Assembly: GCA_034769895.1 (NCBI GenBank)
Contig: JAWRYS010001482.1
Location: 222,588-286,587, forward strand
Reading direction: 5' to 3'
From: Magicicada septendecula
Taxonomy: Eukaryota; Arthropoda; Insecta; Hemiptera; Cicadidae
DNA: 64,000 nucleotides
This document shows positions 36,701 to 49,299 of the stretch, piece by piece. Position 1 is the first letter of the stretch. Each line of letters starts with the position of its first letter. Both the position numbers and the translations under genes were made by a program. The notes beneath the pieces are model-generated. The model did no database searches. It saw nothing but the letters and a program-made list of their open reading frames with translations, and was not told where the DNA came from.

Positions 36701-37383
36701 CAGTCAATCACATCTAAATATCACTAGTCTATTCACGACTAAATCAAATAAAAATAATATAATATATTCTTGGGATTGTTCACTCAGTCTAACTTCTCAG
36801 ATCTAAATATTTCTTTCCATTGATTCTTTCAGTTGTTTATTTTCTTGTGGCGATATTAATAACATTTTTTATTTTCTATTGGTACTATCTTCCTTCCTTC
36901 TTTATCAGTACTGCTTAATCTTCATTTTTCATTCACTATCTTCATTCAAATTAAAACATAACAAGTATTTGGATCTTCAGTTGTTGTTGATTCTCTCACA
37001 ATCATGATAGGTTATTTGCAATGAATTCGTTTCTAGTCTTGTCTCATTTTCATCGTCGACTGTCTACATTTGTCCTTTCTTATTCATTTTATATCACTAT
37101 GGTTTCTTCTAATTTATGGGTGTTGCATCTTTCTTTTATATTCCAATAATAAGTTCATAACTGTGTTTAATAAGAGGTGCTTATTTTGTTTAGAATTTGG
37201 AAATTTATTCCCAGTTGTTTATCTGCTTGATTCATAATTACATTATCAAACTGTACTGTAATTGGTCCTTACTATTTATCTAAATTCTGAAATATTCAAC
37301 CTTGTTTATTGGGCTTCATTTAGAGTTATATTTTGGATTATCAAAGTTGGTTAGATGAGCTTACTATGTTCTTTGAGTTTTGA

Positions 37384-37744
37384 GGTTTTATAATAATAAA
37401 TTCTTCACTTCTAAATTAATTCTCATAAATAATTAGTTGTAAGTTGATCTTACTATTTTTTTTTAGAATTTTGGTGGTTTTATAATAATAAATTCTTCAA
37501 TTCCAAATTAATTCTCATAAATAATTAGTTGTAAGTTGTTCTTACTATTTGTTTGGAATTTTGGTGGTTTTATAATAATAAATTCTTCAATTCCAAATTA
37601 ATTCTCATAAATCATTAGTTGTAAGTTGATCTTACTATATTTTTAGAATTTTGTGGTTTTATAATAATAAATTCTTCAATTCCAAATTAATTCTCATAAA
37701 TCATTAGTTGTAAGTTGTTCTTACTATTTCTTTAGAATTTTGGT
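37384..37744. repeat. Minisatellite, four copies (unit 7)
   Basis: Four copies, identical in type to unit 5. Confidence 0.9.
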
Positions 37745-38005
37745 GTTTTACACAACTTCTACACTTCTTATTATAGTGCTTATTGTCATATGTCCTTCTG
37801 TACCCAGTATTGGATGATCTTTTGGTAATTTTCGTTATGTCGGTTAGTTGCTCATACCTTCATTTGTATGGTTCTGTTTCTTTATTCTTTATTCATATTA
37901 CTGTTCCTCAATGAAACTTATTTCTCGTCTCCTTAAAATGGTTCTTTGGCCGTAGTCGGTTAGCGTAGCATCCGTCCCTTTTCTTGATGGTGTGTGGTAT
38001 ATAAT

Positions 38006-39166
38006 TTATCCCGGGTCCATAATCTCAGTTGACCTTATTGTCCGCACTACCATTGTCTTTGTAATTATTTCTTTCCTTGTGGCATCTCTCGCTTCTTCCT
38101 TGTACTTCATTCTTCCCGTTCTTATTCTTTCATTTGCTGCAAAGCTTATTCGACTCATCCTATCATATTGTTGATTAAAATAATATGTTACTGGTCCATC
38201 AATGACTAGTGATATCATTGATATTTTCCCACGTATTTCTATTTCTGGTACTTCCCATTTATCTCTGGTCTTCTCTAAGTTGTAAACTATAGTTTTATGG
38301 TAAGTCATTATTGAAATTGCTTTTAATCTCCTCCTATATTCTCTGGCATTCATGATTTCTTCATTGTTGGTAATTGGGATATTCAGTACATTAATTAACC
38401 CATTGTTCATCATCTCCCATTCTTCCGGTGTTCTTATCAAATTCTTTAGATGCGTTCTTCTTACTTTCTTTGGTTCCACTTCACTATCTTTAGTATTTTC
38501 TTTGTTTCCGTTAGTTTTCTTTTCAGGTAATACTACTACTGGATCCTCTGTTTTGGCGTTTGGTTTTTCTTCTGTTTCTGGTTTGCTATCATTTTTTATT
38601 TCTTCGGTCATTTCCTCCATCTTTTCCTCCCTTTTCTTAAAGTTCTCGTCCAATTTCTTCATGATTTCCTGGTAATTTTCCTTAAATTCTTCCCTCAGTG
38701 CTCTATTATTTGCGTCAATTTTCTCCTCCATTTTCTTGCTATTCTCCTTCAATTGTCCCATTTTTTCTTCAATTTTCTTATTAGTCTCTTCCAATTTTCG
38801 GCTTAATTCCTCCGTAGACTGTTTATTTTCCGTTTTTAATTCCTCTATGGACTGTTTATTTTCCGTTTTTAATTCTTCCATTTTCTTGCTGAAATCTTCC
38901 TTCAATATTTCTAAGTTCTTATTACTGTTCTCTATGGACTGTTTATTGTCCTGTTTTAATCCCTGCATTAATTCCATCATACTTTTGAACATTTCTTGCG
39001 TCTTCTCGCCTTCCGTTTGCGTGGTTTCTTCTGGTTGTTTTTCCGGATCCTTCCTTGTTATAATTTCTATCTCCTCAACCGGTGTCGCTTCTTTATCTTC
39101 CATATTTAACTCGTCGACTTTCTCGGTTTCGACCGCTCGTTTTCGCGATGTTTCTCGCTTCCTCAT
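38006..39166 (-). CDS. Gag-like coiled-coil protein, unit 7 (386 aa, E138Q)
   Basis: Intact. It carries the unit 5 replacement Glu138 to Gln (base 38755) and no other change, so it is the direct duplicate of the unit 5 ORF. Confidence 0.72.
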   Translation of the reverse strand: MRKRETSRKRAVETEKVDELNMEDKEATPVEEIEIITRKDPEKQPEETTQTEGEKTQEMFKSMMELMQGLKQDNKQSIENSNKNLEILKEDFSKKMEELKTENKQSIEELKTENKQSTEELSRKLEETNKKIEEKMGQLKENSKKMEEKIDANNRALREEFKENYQEIMKKLDENFKKREEKMEEMTEEIKNDSKPETEEKPNAKTEDPVVVLPEKKTNGNKENTKDSEVEPKKVRRTHLKNLIRTPEEWEMMNNGLINVLNIPITNNEEIMNAREYRRRLKAISIMTYHKTIVYNLEKTRDKWEVPEIEIRGKISMISLVIDGPVTYYFNQQYDRMSRISFAANERIRTGRMKYKEEARDATRKEIITKTMVVRTIRSTEIMDPG

Positions 39167-39248
39167 TTTGTTTATTTTGGTTTATTTGTCTATTAATAAT
39201 AATTTATTTTATACTAAATTACACGCCTCACACGTTGGTGCGCCAATT

Positions 39249-39404
39249 TGTAACGATAAAATAGAGAATTTAAAGTTACTTCTATTGAAACGTAATGTAT
39301 GTAGCCTCACTTCAGGTTCGTCTATTGGTAATCGGATTTTTCGTTACGTACAATGTTATTGTGGACGGGTTACTTGTATTTATATAGTGTGCACTTGAAT
39401 TACA
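39249..39404 (-). mobile_element. LTR-like block, between units 7 and 8
   Basis: Matches the unit 1 block. It lies at the right edge of the second dimer. Confidence 0.5.
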
Positions 39405-42400
39405 CCACCCGTTGGAAGTGTCAACTTGTAATATGGATAAATAATGTAGCGACAAACTCGCACTGGAGTCGTCGATGTGTAATTATGAATGTGTTATGTT
39501 GAACGGCGAATAATTTTGTAAATTGCCGCTTCTCCCACTATGCTGCCTCTTTTCCGTGACGTCACTCAAACGATGCCAACTGTCGGATACACTGCAATCG
39601 GTGAATTCTATTTACTAGTGTAACAGCAATAATAATGACACACAAATATTATCAAACATATATCCTGGTGGAATCTTTTATTCGAAAACAACACTGGTTA
39701 ATGATTTAATAATTTTAAACAGAATAATCGCAATTGTAGTACAAATTATAAATCTTCTCTTTACCAGTTGGCAGCAGTAGTAGCCAAACATTCAGTATTT
39801 CTATTAGACCAAAACAATGCTTTTTGTTAACGTTTTTAAATAAAAATATTAATTATCTAGGGCGTATATGGTTCGGGGGTTATAAATTAAACAAAATATT
39901 ACACTATTAATCAAAATACAAGTTTACAATTACAGGATATTACAACGTTAGAGTGATAGGTGCACACAGAAATCGTATAGTGGTTACCAGTTTTAAAAAA
40001 GGTTATGCCCAGTTCAGACTTTGTTCGTTATTATGTAAATTAAGAGTTCTCGTTGTGTTTAAAAAGGTGTTAGTCTTATATGGTGTTATTAGTGATTGTT
40101 TTTAGTGTTTGTGTTATATGATGTCTGTAGATAAATTGATTATTACTTAAAATACGTGTATACAAAGGTATGTGTTGAAGTACGATATAATGAGATGTCA
40201 GATCACCAAATCCTCTTCTTGTACTCTTCTTGGTTGAAGATAGGGCCCACGTACATGTCAGATCTTCCTTCTCGTCCCTCGTCCACTTCAAATCTTCTTC
40301 CTGGTTGTTATTTCTTCTAATCCATATAATGGGCAGTCTTCTGTTATTGCAAAAAGTTCGTATAGTGTACTTCTAACAGTATTTATCTAGTTGTATTGTT
40401 TTTTCACGTTTTATAACATATAATGTAAGACGATTTAAGAACGCGTCTATCTGCTAAGATCGTTGTCAAAGAAGTCTCATTTTATTTATCCGAAATTTCT
40501 GGTTGCTAAGGGTAAACTTGGAACCTGGTTGGCTAATCCGGATCTACATTGTCATATACTTTTATTATTTCAGAATCTAAATTTTGTTCAAAATCTTTAA
40601 TTTAACATAACTTTTCTATACTGAATGGGAGTTTAAAACCATTATCAGCATTATTTTGATCTTCACATTTGTTATATTTAGACACCAAACATGCCTATTT
40701 TTGTTTAAGAACTATGGATGTTACAATTTTGTTATTTGGAATTTTCTTAAATAACTTGATATGTGTTATTTTGGTTCTATATTCCTTGTATACATTATTA
40801 CCTATAAATACATCAACCCTTTCACATTTGCTTTACAAAATTTCTAACATAATTGTTCAAAATTTACTAAAGTTGGTTTCACCTGGCCTATGTAATAGTA
40901 TTATTTTCATCATCATGTTTTAACATCTCTAACGATTAAATTAACTTCTAACATTCATCAAAATGGTTTAACATATAACGTTATTTTAACAACACAAAAT
41001 ATATATTATTCTAATAGTTAAATTCATGCCTACATGGCTATGATTTTACCAAATCCTTGCACAAATAACTGTTTTCTACTCATACTGTATGGGTGTTTGA
41101 CACTTAACAAAACATCTTTGTATAGTCCATTCTGCTTGGTTAATTCATTTTCCATGGTTTAGCATCAGCTCCATTGTTATATTTGTTAACACAACATAAA
41201 AAAAATGGAATTAATATCATAAAATTGGCATTCCTTTAAACTAACTGTATCATCAGTTACATATAAAAAACACAACACAAATACTATGATATAACACTGT
41301 GCCTAAAACATAAAACATGCACATTTTACAAAACAAATTCTATACTAATTGGTTAGTCCCTTGTCAGCTAATCTACTTATTATTCTGACACTGTCTATGT
41401 CATATTTACTATTTATATGGGTTTCAACATCCGTATACTTACTGATGTTTGACTTACAAAAATTACAATAAAATGAACACTGTTGCTCTACCTCACCACA
41501 CAGTTCTAATAATCTTGTTACATTTACTGTTTATATGGGTTTCACTCTTGTTATAAATGTTATTGTGACCATGTTATAATTTGTTGTTTACTGGACAACC
41601 CTATGAACTCTATATGTGACAATTATTTGTATGGTTCATGTATCTATAATCATGTGTATCTATATTTTTGTTACATCAATTAACTTAATTATTTACTAAT
41701 ATTTCCCTTACATAATATTACATGTTTGGGCCTATTATCCCTCACTTTGTATTTTGATTATCTGGATATACCGATACATTAACTGAAACCATTTGTTTCT
41801 TTATAGTTCTGGTTCATAAACTGTTTGTCTTTACAATTCTTTGTTTGGTCAGTACTGAAAATTCATGTCATAGTTGGGGTTTGAAGATATCTGCATCACT
41901 TAGCCTAAATCATTAATTTGGGTACGGTCAGTTGTCTTACTAGTCAGTCTGAAATTGTTAGTCGTTCTTCTTCACTATCATCTTTGAAAATATTGTTCTT
42001 CTTGTTAGCTTCTTAACCAAAGTTTTCATTAAATCAGGTAAGATATTATGTTGTTCCAAATGTAATGTTACATATTAAACTGCCACCAAATTTGATCATT
42101 TTAATAAAATATTGTTTTTGTTGAAATTATCAATTATCTTAATTTTCACATTGTCATTTGTTATTCTTATTATGATCTGGTATACTTGTCTTTAATTATA
42201 AGTGTTCTATCCCTGGAACATGTTACTTCCCTAACAAATTAATCACCATATATTCTGGAATCAGTCGGGGGGCTCTCTTGACCTAATACCCCGCTGTCCT
42301 TACAATACATAATACATAAATAATATCGATTGCTGGAGCTATCTCGTCAGTCAATCACATTTAAATATCACTAGTCTATTCACGACTAAATCAAATAAAA

Positions 42401-43030
42401 ATAATATAATATATTCTTGGGATTGTTCACTCAGTCTAACTTCTCAGATCTAAATATTTCTTTCCATTGATTCTTTCAGATGTTTATTTTCTTGTGGCGA
42501 TATTAATAACATTTTTTATTTTCTATTGGTACTATCTTCCTTCCTTCTTTATCAGTACTGCTTAATCTTCATTTTTCATTCACTATCTTCATTCAAATTA
42601 AAACATAACAAGTATTTGGATCTTCAGTTGTTGTTGATTCTCTCACAATCATGATAGGTTATTTGCAATGAATTCGTTTCTAGTCTTGTCTCATTTTCAT
42701 CGTCGACTGTCTACATTTGTCCTTTCTTATTCATTTTATATCACTATGGTTTCTTCTAATTTATGGGTGTTGCATCTTTCTTTTATATTCCAATAATAAG
42801 TTCATAACTGTGTTTAATAAGAGGTGCTTATTTTGTTTAGAATTTGGAAATTTATTCCCAGTTGTTTATCTGCTTGATTCATAATTACATTATCAAACTG
42901 TACTGTAATTGGTCCTTACTATTTATCTAAATTCTGAAATATTCAACCTTGTTTATTGGGCTTCATTTAGAGTTATATTTTGGATTATCAAAGTTGGTTA
43001 GATGAGCTTACTATGTTCTTTGAGTTTTGA

Positions 43031-43391
43031 GGTTTTATAATAATAAATTCTTCACTTCTAAATTAATTCTCATAAATAATTAGTTGTAAGTTGATCTTAC
43101 TATTTTTTTTTAGAATTTTGGTGGTTTTATAATAATAAATTCTTCAATTCCAAATTAATTCTCATAAATAATTAGTTGTAAGTTGTTCTTACTATTTGTT
43201 TGGAATTTTGGTGGTTTTATAATAATAAATTCTTCAATTCCAAATTAATTCTCATAAATCATTAGTTGTAAGTTGATCTTACTATATTTTTAGAATTTTG
43301 TGGTTTTATAATAATAAATTCTTCAATTCCAAATTAATTCTTATAAATCATTAGTTGTAAGTTGTTCTTACTATTTCTTTAGAATTTTGGT
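43031..43391. repeat. Minisatellite, four copies (unit 8)
   Basis: Four copies, with a private C to T change at 43341 in copy 4. Confidence 0.9.
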
Positions 43392-43652
43392 GTTTTACAC
43401 AACTTCTACACTTCTTATTATAGTGCTTATTGTCATATGTCCTTCTGTACCCAGTATTGGATGATCTTTTGGTAATTTTCGTTATGTCGGTTAGTTGCTC
43501 ATACCTTCATTTGTATGGTTCTGTTTCTTTATTCTTTATTCATATTACTGTTCCTCAATGAAACTTATTTCTCGTCTCCTTAAAATGGTTCTTTGGCCGT
43601 AGTCGGTTAGCGTAGCATCCGTCCCTTTTCTTGATGGTGTGTGGTATATAAT

Positions 43653-44813
43653 TTATCCCGGGTCCATAATCTCAGTTGACCTTATTGTCCGCACTACCAT
43701 TGTCTTTGTAATTATTTCTTTCCTTGTGGCATCTCTCGCTTCTTCCTTGTACTTCATTCTTCCCGTTCTTATTCTTTCATTTGCTGCAAAGCTTATTCGA
43801 CTCATCCTATCATATTGTTGATTAAAATAATATGTTACTGGTCCATCAATGACTAGTGATATCATTGATATTTTCCCACGTATTTCTATTTCTGGTACTT
43901 CCCATTTATCTCTGGTCTTCTCTAAGTTGTAAACTATAGTTTTATGGTAAGTCATTATTGAAATTGCTTTTAATCTCCTCCTATATTCTCTGGCATTCAT
44001 GATTTCTTCATTGTTGGTAATTGGGATATTCAGTACATTAATTAACCCATTGTTCATCATCCCCCATTCTTCCGGTGTTCTTTTCAAATTCTTTAGATGC
44101 GTTCTTCTTACTTTCTTTGGTTCCACTTCACTATCTTTAGTATTTTCTTTGTTTCCGTTAGTTTTCTTTTCAGGTAATACTACTACTGGATCCTCTGTTT
44201 TGGCGTTTGGTTTTTCTTCTGTTTCTGGTTTGCTATCATTTTTTATTTCTTCGGTCATTTCCTCCATCTTTTCCTCCCTTTTCTTAAAGTTCTCGTCCAA
44301 TTTCTTCATGATTTCCTGGTAATTTTCCTTAAATTCTTCCCTCAGTGCTCTATTATTTGCGTCAATTTTCTCCTCCATTTTCTTGCTATTCTCCTTCAAT
44401 TCTCCCATTTTTTCTTCAATTTTCTTATTAGTCTCTTCCAATTTTCGGCTTAATTCCTCCGTAGACTGTTTATTTTCCGTTTTTAATTCCTCTATGGACT
44501 GTTTATTTTCCGTTTTTAATTCTTCCATTTTCTTGCTGAAATCTTCCTTCAATATTTCTAAGTTCTTATTACTGTTCTCTATGGACTGTTTATTGTCCTG
44601 TTTTAATCCCTGCATTAATTCCATCATACTTTTGAACATTTCTTGCGTCTTCTCGCCTTCCGTTTGCGTGGTTTCTTCTGGTTGTTTTTCCGGATCCTTC
44701 CTTGTTATAATTTCTATCTCCTCAACCGGTGTCGCTTCTTTATCTTCCATATTTAACTCGTCGACTTTCTCGGTTTCGACCGCTCGTTTTCGCGATGTTT
44801 CTCGCTTCCTCAT
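43653..44813 (-). CDS. Gag-like coiled-coil protein, unit 8 (386 aa, I244K and E251G)
   Basis: Intact, with two replacements close together at the start of the C-terminal region: Ile244 to Lys (base 44083) and Glu251 to Gly (base 44062). Introducing Lys at a hydrophobic position and Gly beside Trp250 are the least conservative changes among the intact copies, so a functional effect is possible but unproven. Confidence 0.7.
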   Translation of the reverse strand: MRKRETSRKRAVETEKVDELNMEDKEATPVEEIEIITRKDPEKQPEETTQTEGEKTQEMFKSMMELMQGLKQDNKQSIENSNKNLEILKEDFSKKMEELKTENKQSIEELKTENKQSTEELSRKLEETNKKIEEKMGELKENSKKMEEKIDANNRALREEFKENYQEIMKKLDENFKKREEKMEEMTEEIKNDSKPETEEKPNAKTEDPVVVLPEKKTNGNKENTKDSEVEPKKVRRTHLKNLKRTPEEWGMMNNGLINVLNIPITNNEEIMNAREYRRRLKAISIMTYHKTIVYNLEKTRDKWEVPEIEIRGKISMISLVIDGPVTYYFNQQYDRMSRISFAANERIRTGRMKYKEEARDATRKEIITKTMVVRTIRSTEIMDPG

Positions 44814-44895
44814 TTTGTTTATTTTGGTTTATTTGTCTATTAATAATAATTTATTTTATACTAAATTACACGCCTCACACGTTGGTGCGCCAATT

Positions 44896-45051
44896 TGTAA
44901 CGATAAAATAGAGAATTTAAAGTTACTTCTATTGAAACGTAATGTATGTAGCCTCACTTCAGGTTCGTCTATTGGTAATCGGATTTTTCGTTACGTACAA
45001 TGTTATTGTGGACGGGTTACTTGTATTTATATAGTGTGCACTTGAATTACA
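44896..45051 (-). mobile_element. LTR-like block, between units 8 and 9
   Basis: Matches the unit 1 block. Confidence 0.5.
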
Positions 45052-48000
45052 CCACCCGTTGGAAGTGTCAACTTGTAATATGGATAAATAATGTAGCGAC
45101 AAACTCGCACTGGAGTCGTCGATGTGTAATTATGAATGTGTTATGTTGAACGGCGAATAATTTTGTAAATTGCCGCTTCTCCCACTATGCTGCCTCTTTT
45201 CCGTGACGTCACTCAAACGATGCCAACTGTCGGATACACTGCAATCGGTGAATTCTATTTACTAGCGTAACAGCAATAATAATGACACACAAATATTATC
45301 AAACATATATCCTGGTGGAATCTTTTATTCGAAAACAACACTGGTTAATGATTTAATAATTTTAAACAGAATAATCGCAATTGTAGTACAAATTATAAAT
45401 CTTCTCTTTACCAGTTGGCAGCAGTAGTAGCCAAACATTCAGTATTTCTATTAGACCAAAACAATGCTTTTTGTTAACGTTTTTAAATAAAAATATTAAT
45501 TATCTAGGGCGTATATGGTTCGGGGGTTATAAATTAAACAAAATATTACACTATTAATCAAAATACAAGTTTACAATTACAGGATATTACAACGTTAGAG
45601 TGATAGGTGCACACAGAAATCGTATAGTGGTTACCAGTTTTAAAAAAGGTTATGCCCAGTTCAGACTTTGTTCGTTATTATGTAAATTAAGAGTTCTCGT
45701 TGTGTTTAAAAAGGTGTTAGTCTTATATGGTGTTATTAGTGATTGTTTTTAGTGTTTGTGTTATATGATGTCTGTAGATAAATTGATTATTACTTAAAAT
45801 ACGTGTATACAAAGGTATGTGTTGAAGTACGATATAATGAGATGTCAGATCACCAAATCCTCTTCTTGTACTCTTCTTGGTTGAAGATAGGGCCCACGTA
45901 CACGTCAGATCTTCCTTCTCGTCCCTCGTCCACTTCAAATCTTCTTCCTGGTTGTTATTTCTTCTAATCCATATAATGGGCAGTCTTCTGTTATTGCAAA
46001 AAGTTCGTATAGTGTACTTCTAACAGTATTTATCTAGTTGTATTGTTTTTTCACGTTTTATAACATATAATGTAAGACGATTTAAGAACGCGTCTATCTG
46101 CTAAGATCGTTGTCAAAGAAGTCTCATTTTATTTATCCGAAATTTCTGGTTGCTAAGGGTAAACTTGGAACCTGGTTGGCTAATCCGGATCTACATTGTC
46201 ATATACTTTTATTATTTCAGAATCTAAATTTCGTTCAAAATCTTTAATTTAACATAACTTTTCTATACTGAATGGGAGTTTAAAACCATTATCAGCATTA
46301 TTTTGATCTTCACATTTGTTATATTTAGACACCAAACATGCCTATTTTTGTTTAAGAACTATGGATGTTACAATTTTGTTATTTGGAATTTTCTTAAATA
46401 ACTTGATATGTGTTATTTTGGTTCTATATTCCTTGTATACATTATTACCTATAAATACATCAACCCTTTCACATTTGCTTTACAAAATTTCTAACATAAT
46501 TGTTCAAAATTTACTAAAGTTGGTTTCACCTGGCCTATGTAATAGTATTATTTTCATCATCATGTTTTAACATCTCTAACGATTAAATTAACTTCTAACA
46601 TTCATCAACATGGTTTAACATATAACGTTATTTTAACAACACAAAATATATATTATTCTAATAGTTAAATTCATGCCTACATGGCTATGATTTTACCAAA
46701 TCCTTGCACAAATAACTGTTTTCTACTCATACTGTATGGGTGTTTGACACTTAACAAAACATCTTTGTATAGTCCATTCTGCTTGGTTAATTCATTTTCC
46801 ATGGTTTAGCATCAGCTCCATTGTTATATTTGTTAACACAACATAAAAAAAATGGAATTAATATCATAAAATTGGCATTCCTTTAAACTAACTGTATCAT
46901 CAGTTACATATAAAAAACACAACACAAATACTATGATATAACACTGTGCCTAAAACATAAAACATGCACATTTTACAAAACAAATTCTATACTAATTGGT
47001 TAGTCCCTTGTCAGCTAATCTACTTATTATTCTGACACTGTCTATGTCATATTTACTATTTATATGGGTTTCAACATCCGTATACTTACTGATGTTTGAC
47101 TTACAAAAATTACAATAAAATGAACACTGTTGCTCTACCTCACCACACAGTTCTAATAATCTTGTTACATTTACTGTTTATATGGGTTTCACTCTTGTTA
47201 TAAATGTTATTGTGACCATGTTATAATTTGTTGTTTACTGGACAACCCTATGAACTCTATATGTGACAATTATTTGTATGGTTCATGTATCTATAATCAT
47301 GTGTATCTATATTTTTGTTACATCAATTAACTTAATTATTTACTAATATTTCCCTTACATAATATTACATGTTTGGGCCTATTATCCCTCACTTTGTATT
47401 TTGATTATCTGGATATACCGATACATTAACTGAAACCATTTGTTTCTTTATAGTTCTGGTTCATAAACTGTTTGTCTTTACAATTCTTTGTTTGGTCAGT
47501 ACTGAAAATTCATGTCATAGTTGGGGTTTGAAGATATCTGCATCACTTAGCCTAAATCATTAATTTGGGTACGGTCAGTTGTCTTACTAGTCAGTCTGAA
47601 ATTGTTAGTCGTTCTTCTTCACTATCATCTTTGAAAATATTGTTCTTCTTGTTAGCTTCTTAACCAAAGTTTTCATTAAATCAGGTAAGATATTATGTTG
47701 TTCCAAATGTAATGTTACATATTAAACTGCCACCAAATTTGATCATTTTAATAAAATATTGTTTTTGTTGAAATTATCAATTATCTTAATTTTCACATTG
47801 TCATTTGTTATTCTTATTATGATCTGGTATACTTGTCTTTAATTATAAGTGTTCTATCCCTGGAACATGTTACTTCCCTAACAAATTAATCACCATATAT
47901 TCTGGAATCAGTCGGGGGGCTCTCTTGACCTAATACCCCGCTGTCCTTACAATACATAATACATAAATAATATCGATTGCTGGAGCTATCTCGTCAGTCA

Positions 48001-48677
48001 ATCACATTTAAATATCACTAGTCTATTCACGACTAAATCAAATAAAAATAATATAATATATTCTTGGGATTGTTCACTCAGTCTAACTTCTCAGATCTAA
48101 ATATTTCTTTCCATTGATTCTTTCAGATGTTTATTTTCTTGTGGTGATATTAATAACATTTTTTATTTTCTATTGGTACTATCTTCCTTCCTTCTTTATC
48201 AGTACTGCTTAATCTTCATTTTTCATTCACTATCTTCATTCAAATTAAAACATAACAAGTATTTGGATCTTCAGTTGTTGTTGATTCTCTCACAATCATG
48301 ATAGGTTATTTGCAATGAATTCGTTTCTAGTCTTGTCTCATTTTCATCGTCGACTGTCTACATTTGTCCTTTCTTATTCATTTTATATCACTATGGTTTC
48401 TTCTAATTTATGGGTGTTGCATCTTTCTTTTATATTCCAATAATAAGTTCATAACTGTGTTTAATAAGAGGTGCTTATTTTGTTTAGAATTTGGAAATTT
48501 ATTCCCAGTTGTTTATCTGCTTGATTCATAATTACATTATCAAACTGTACTGTAATTGGTCCTTACTATTTATCTAAATTCTGAAATATTCAACCTTGTT
48601 TATTGGGCTTCATTTAGAGTTATATTTTGGATTATCAAAGTTGGTTAGATGAGCTTACTATGTTCTTTGAGTTTTGA

Positions 48678-49038
48678 GGTTTTATAATAATAAATTCTTC
48701 ACTTCTAAATTAATTCTCATAAATAATTAGTTGTAAGTTGATCTTACTATTTTTTTTTAGAATTTTGGTGGTTTTATAATAATAAATTCTTCAATTCCAA
48801 ATTAATTCTCATAAATAATTAGTTGTAAGTTGTTCTTACTATTTGTTTGGAATTTTGGTGGTTTTATAATAATAAATTCTTCAATTCCAAATTAATTCTC
48901 ATAAATCATTAGTTGTAAGTTGATCTTACTATATTTTTAGAATTTTGTGGTTTTATAATAATAAATTCTTCAATTCCAAATTAATTCTCATAAATCATTA
49001 GTTGTAAGTTGTTCTTACTATTTCTTTAGAATTTTGGT
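48678..49038. repeat. Minisatellite, four copies (unit 9)
   Basis: Four copies in the common form, with no private change noticed. Confidence 0.9.
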
Positions 49039-49299
49039 GTTTTACACAACTTCTACACTTCTTATTATAGTGCTTATTGTCATATGTCCTTCTGTACCCA
49101 GTATTGGATGATCTTTTGGTAATTTTCGTTATGTCGGTTAGTTGCTCATACCTTCATTTGTATGGTTCTGTTTCTTTATTCTTTATTCATATTACTGTTC
49201 CTCAATGAAACTTATTTCTCGTCTCCTTAAAATGGTTCTTTGGCCGTAGTCGGTTAGCGTAGCATCCGTCCCTTTTCTTGATGGTGTGTGGTATATAAT

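Larger units (their letters stand above)
33790..39436 (-). repeat. Array unit 7, 5,647 bp, second half of dimer B
   Basis: Complete unit that matches unit 5 at every variable site noticed, including 36833 and the coding change at 38755, exactly 11,294 bp from the unit 5 positions. Confidence 0.97.
39437..45083 (-). repeat. Array unit 8, 5,647 bp
   Basis: Complete unit outside the dimer block: it has T rather than C at the 19773-type site. Private changes are at 40256 (CpG to TG), 43341 (in the last minisatellite copy), 44062 and 44083 (both coding). It shares T at 40585 with units 3 and 6. Confidence 0.97.
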
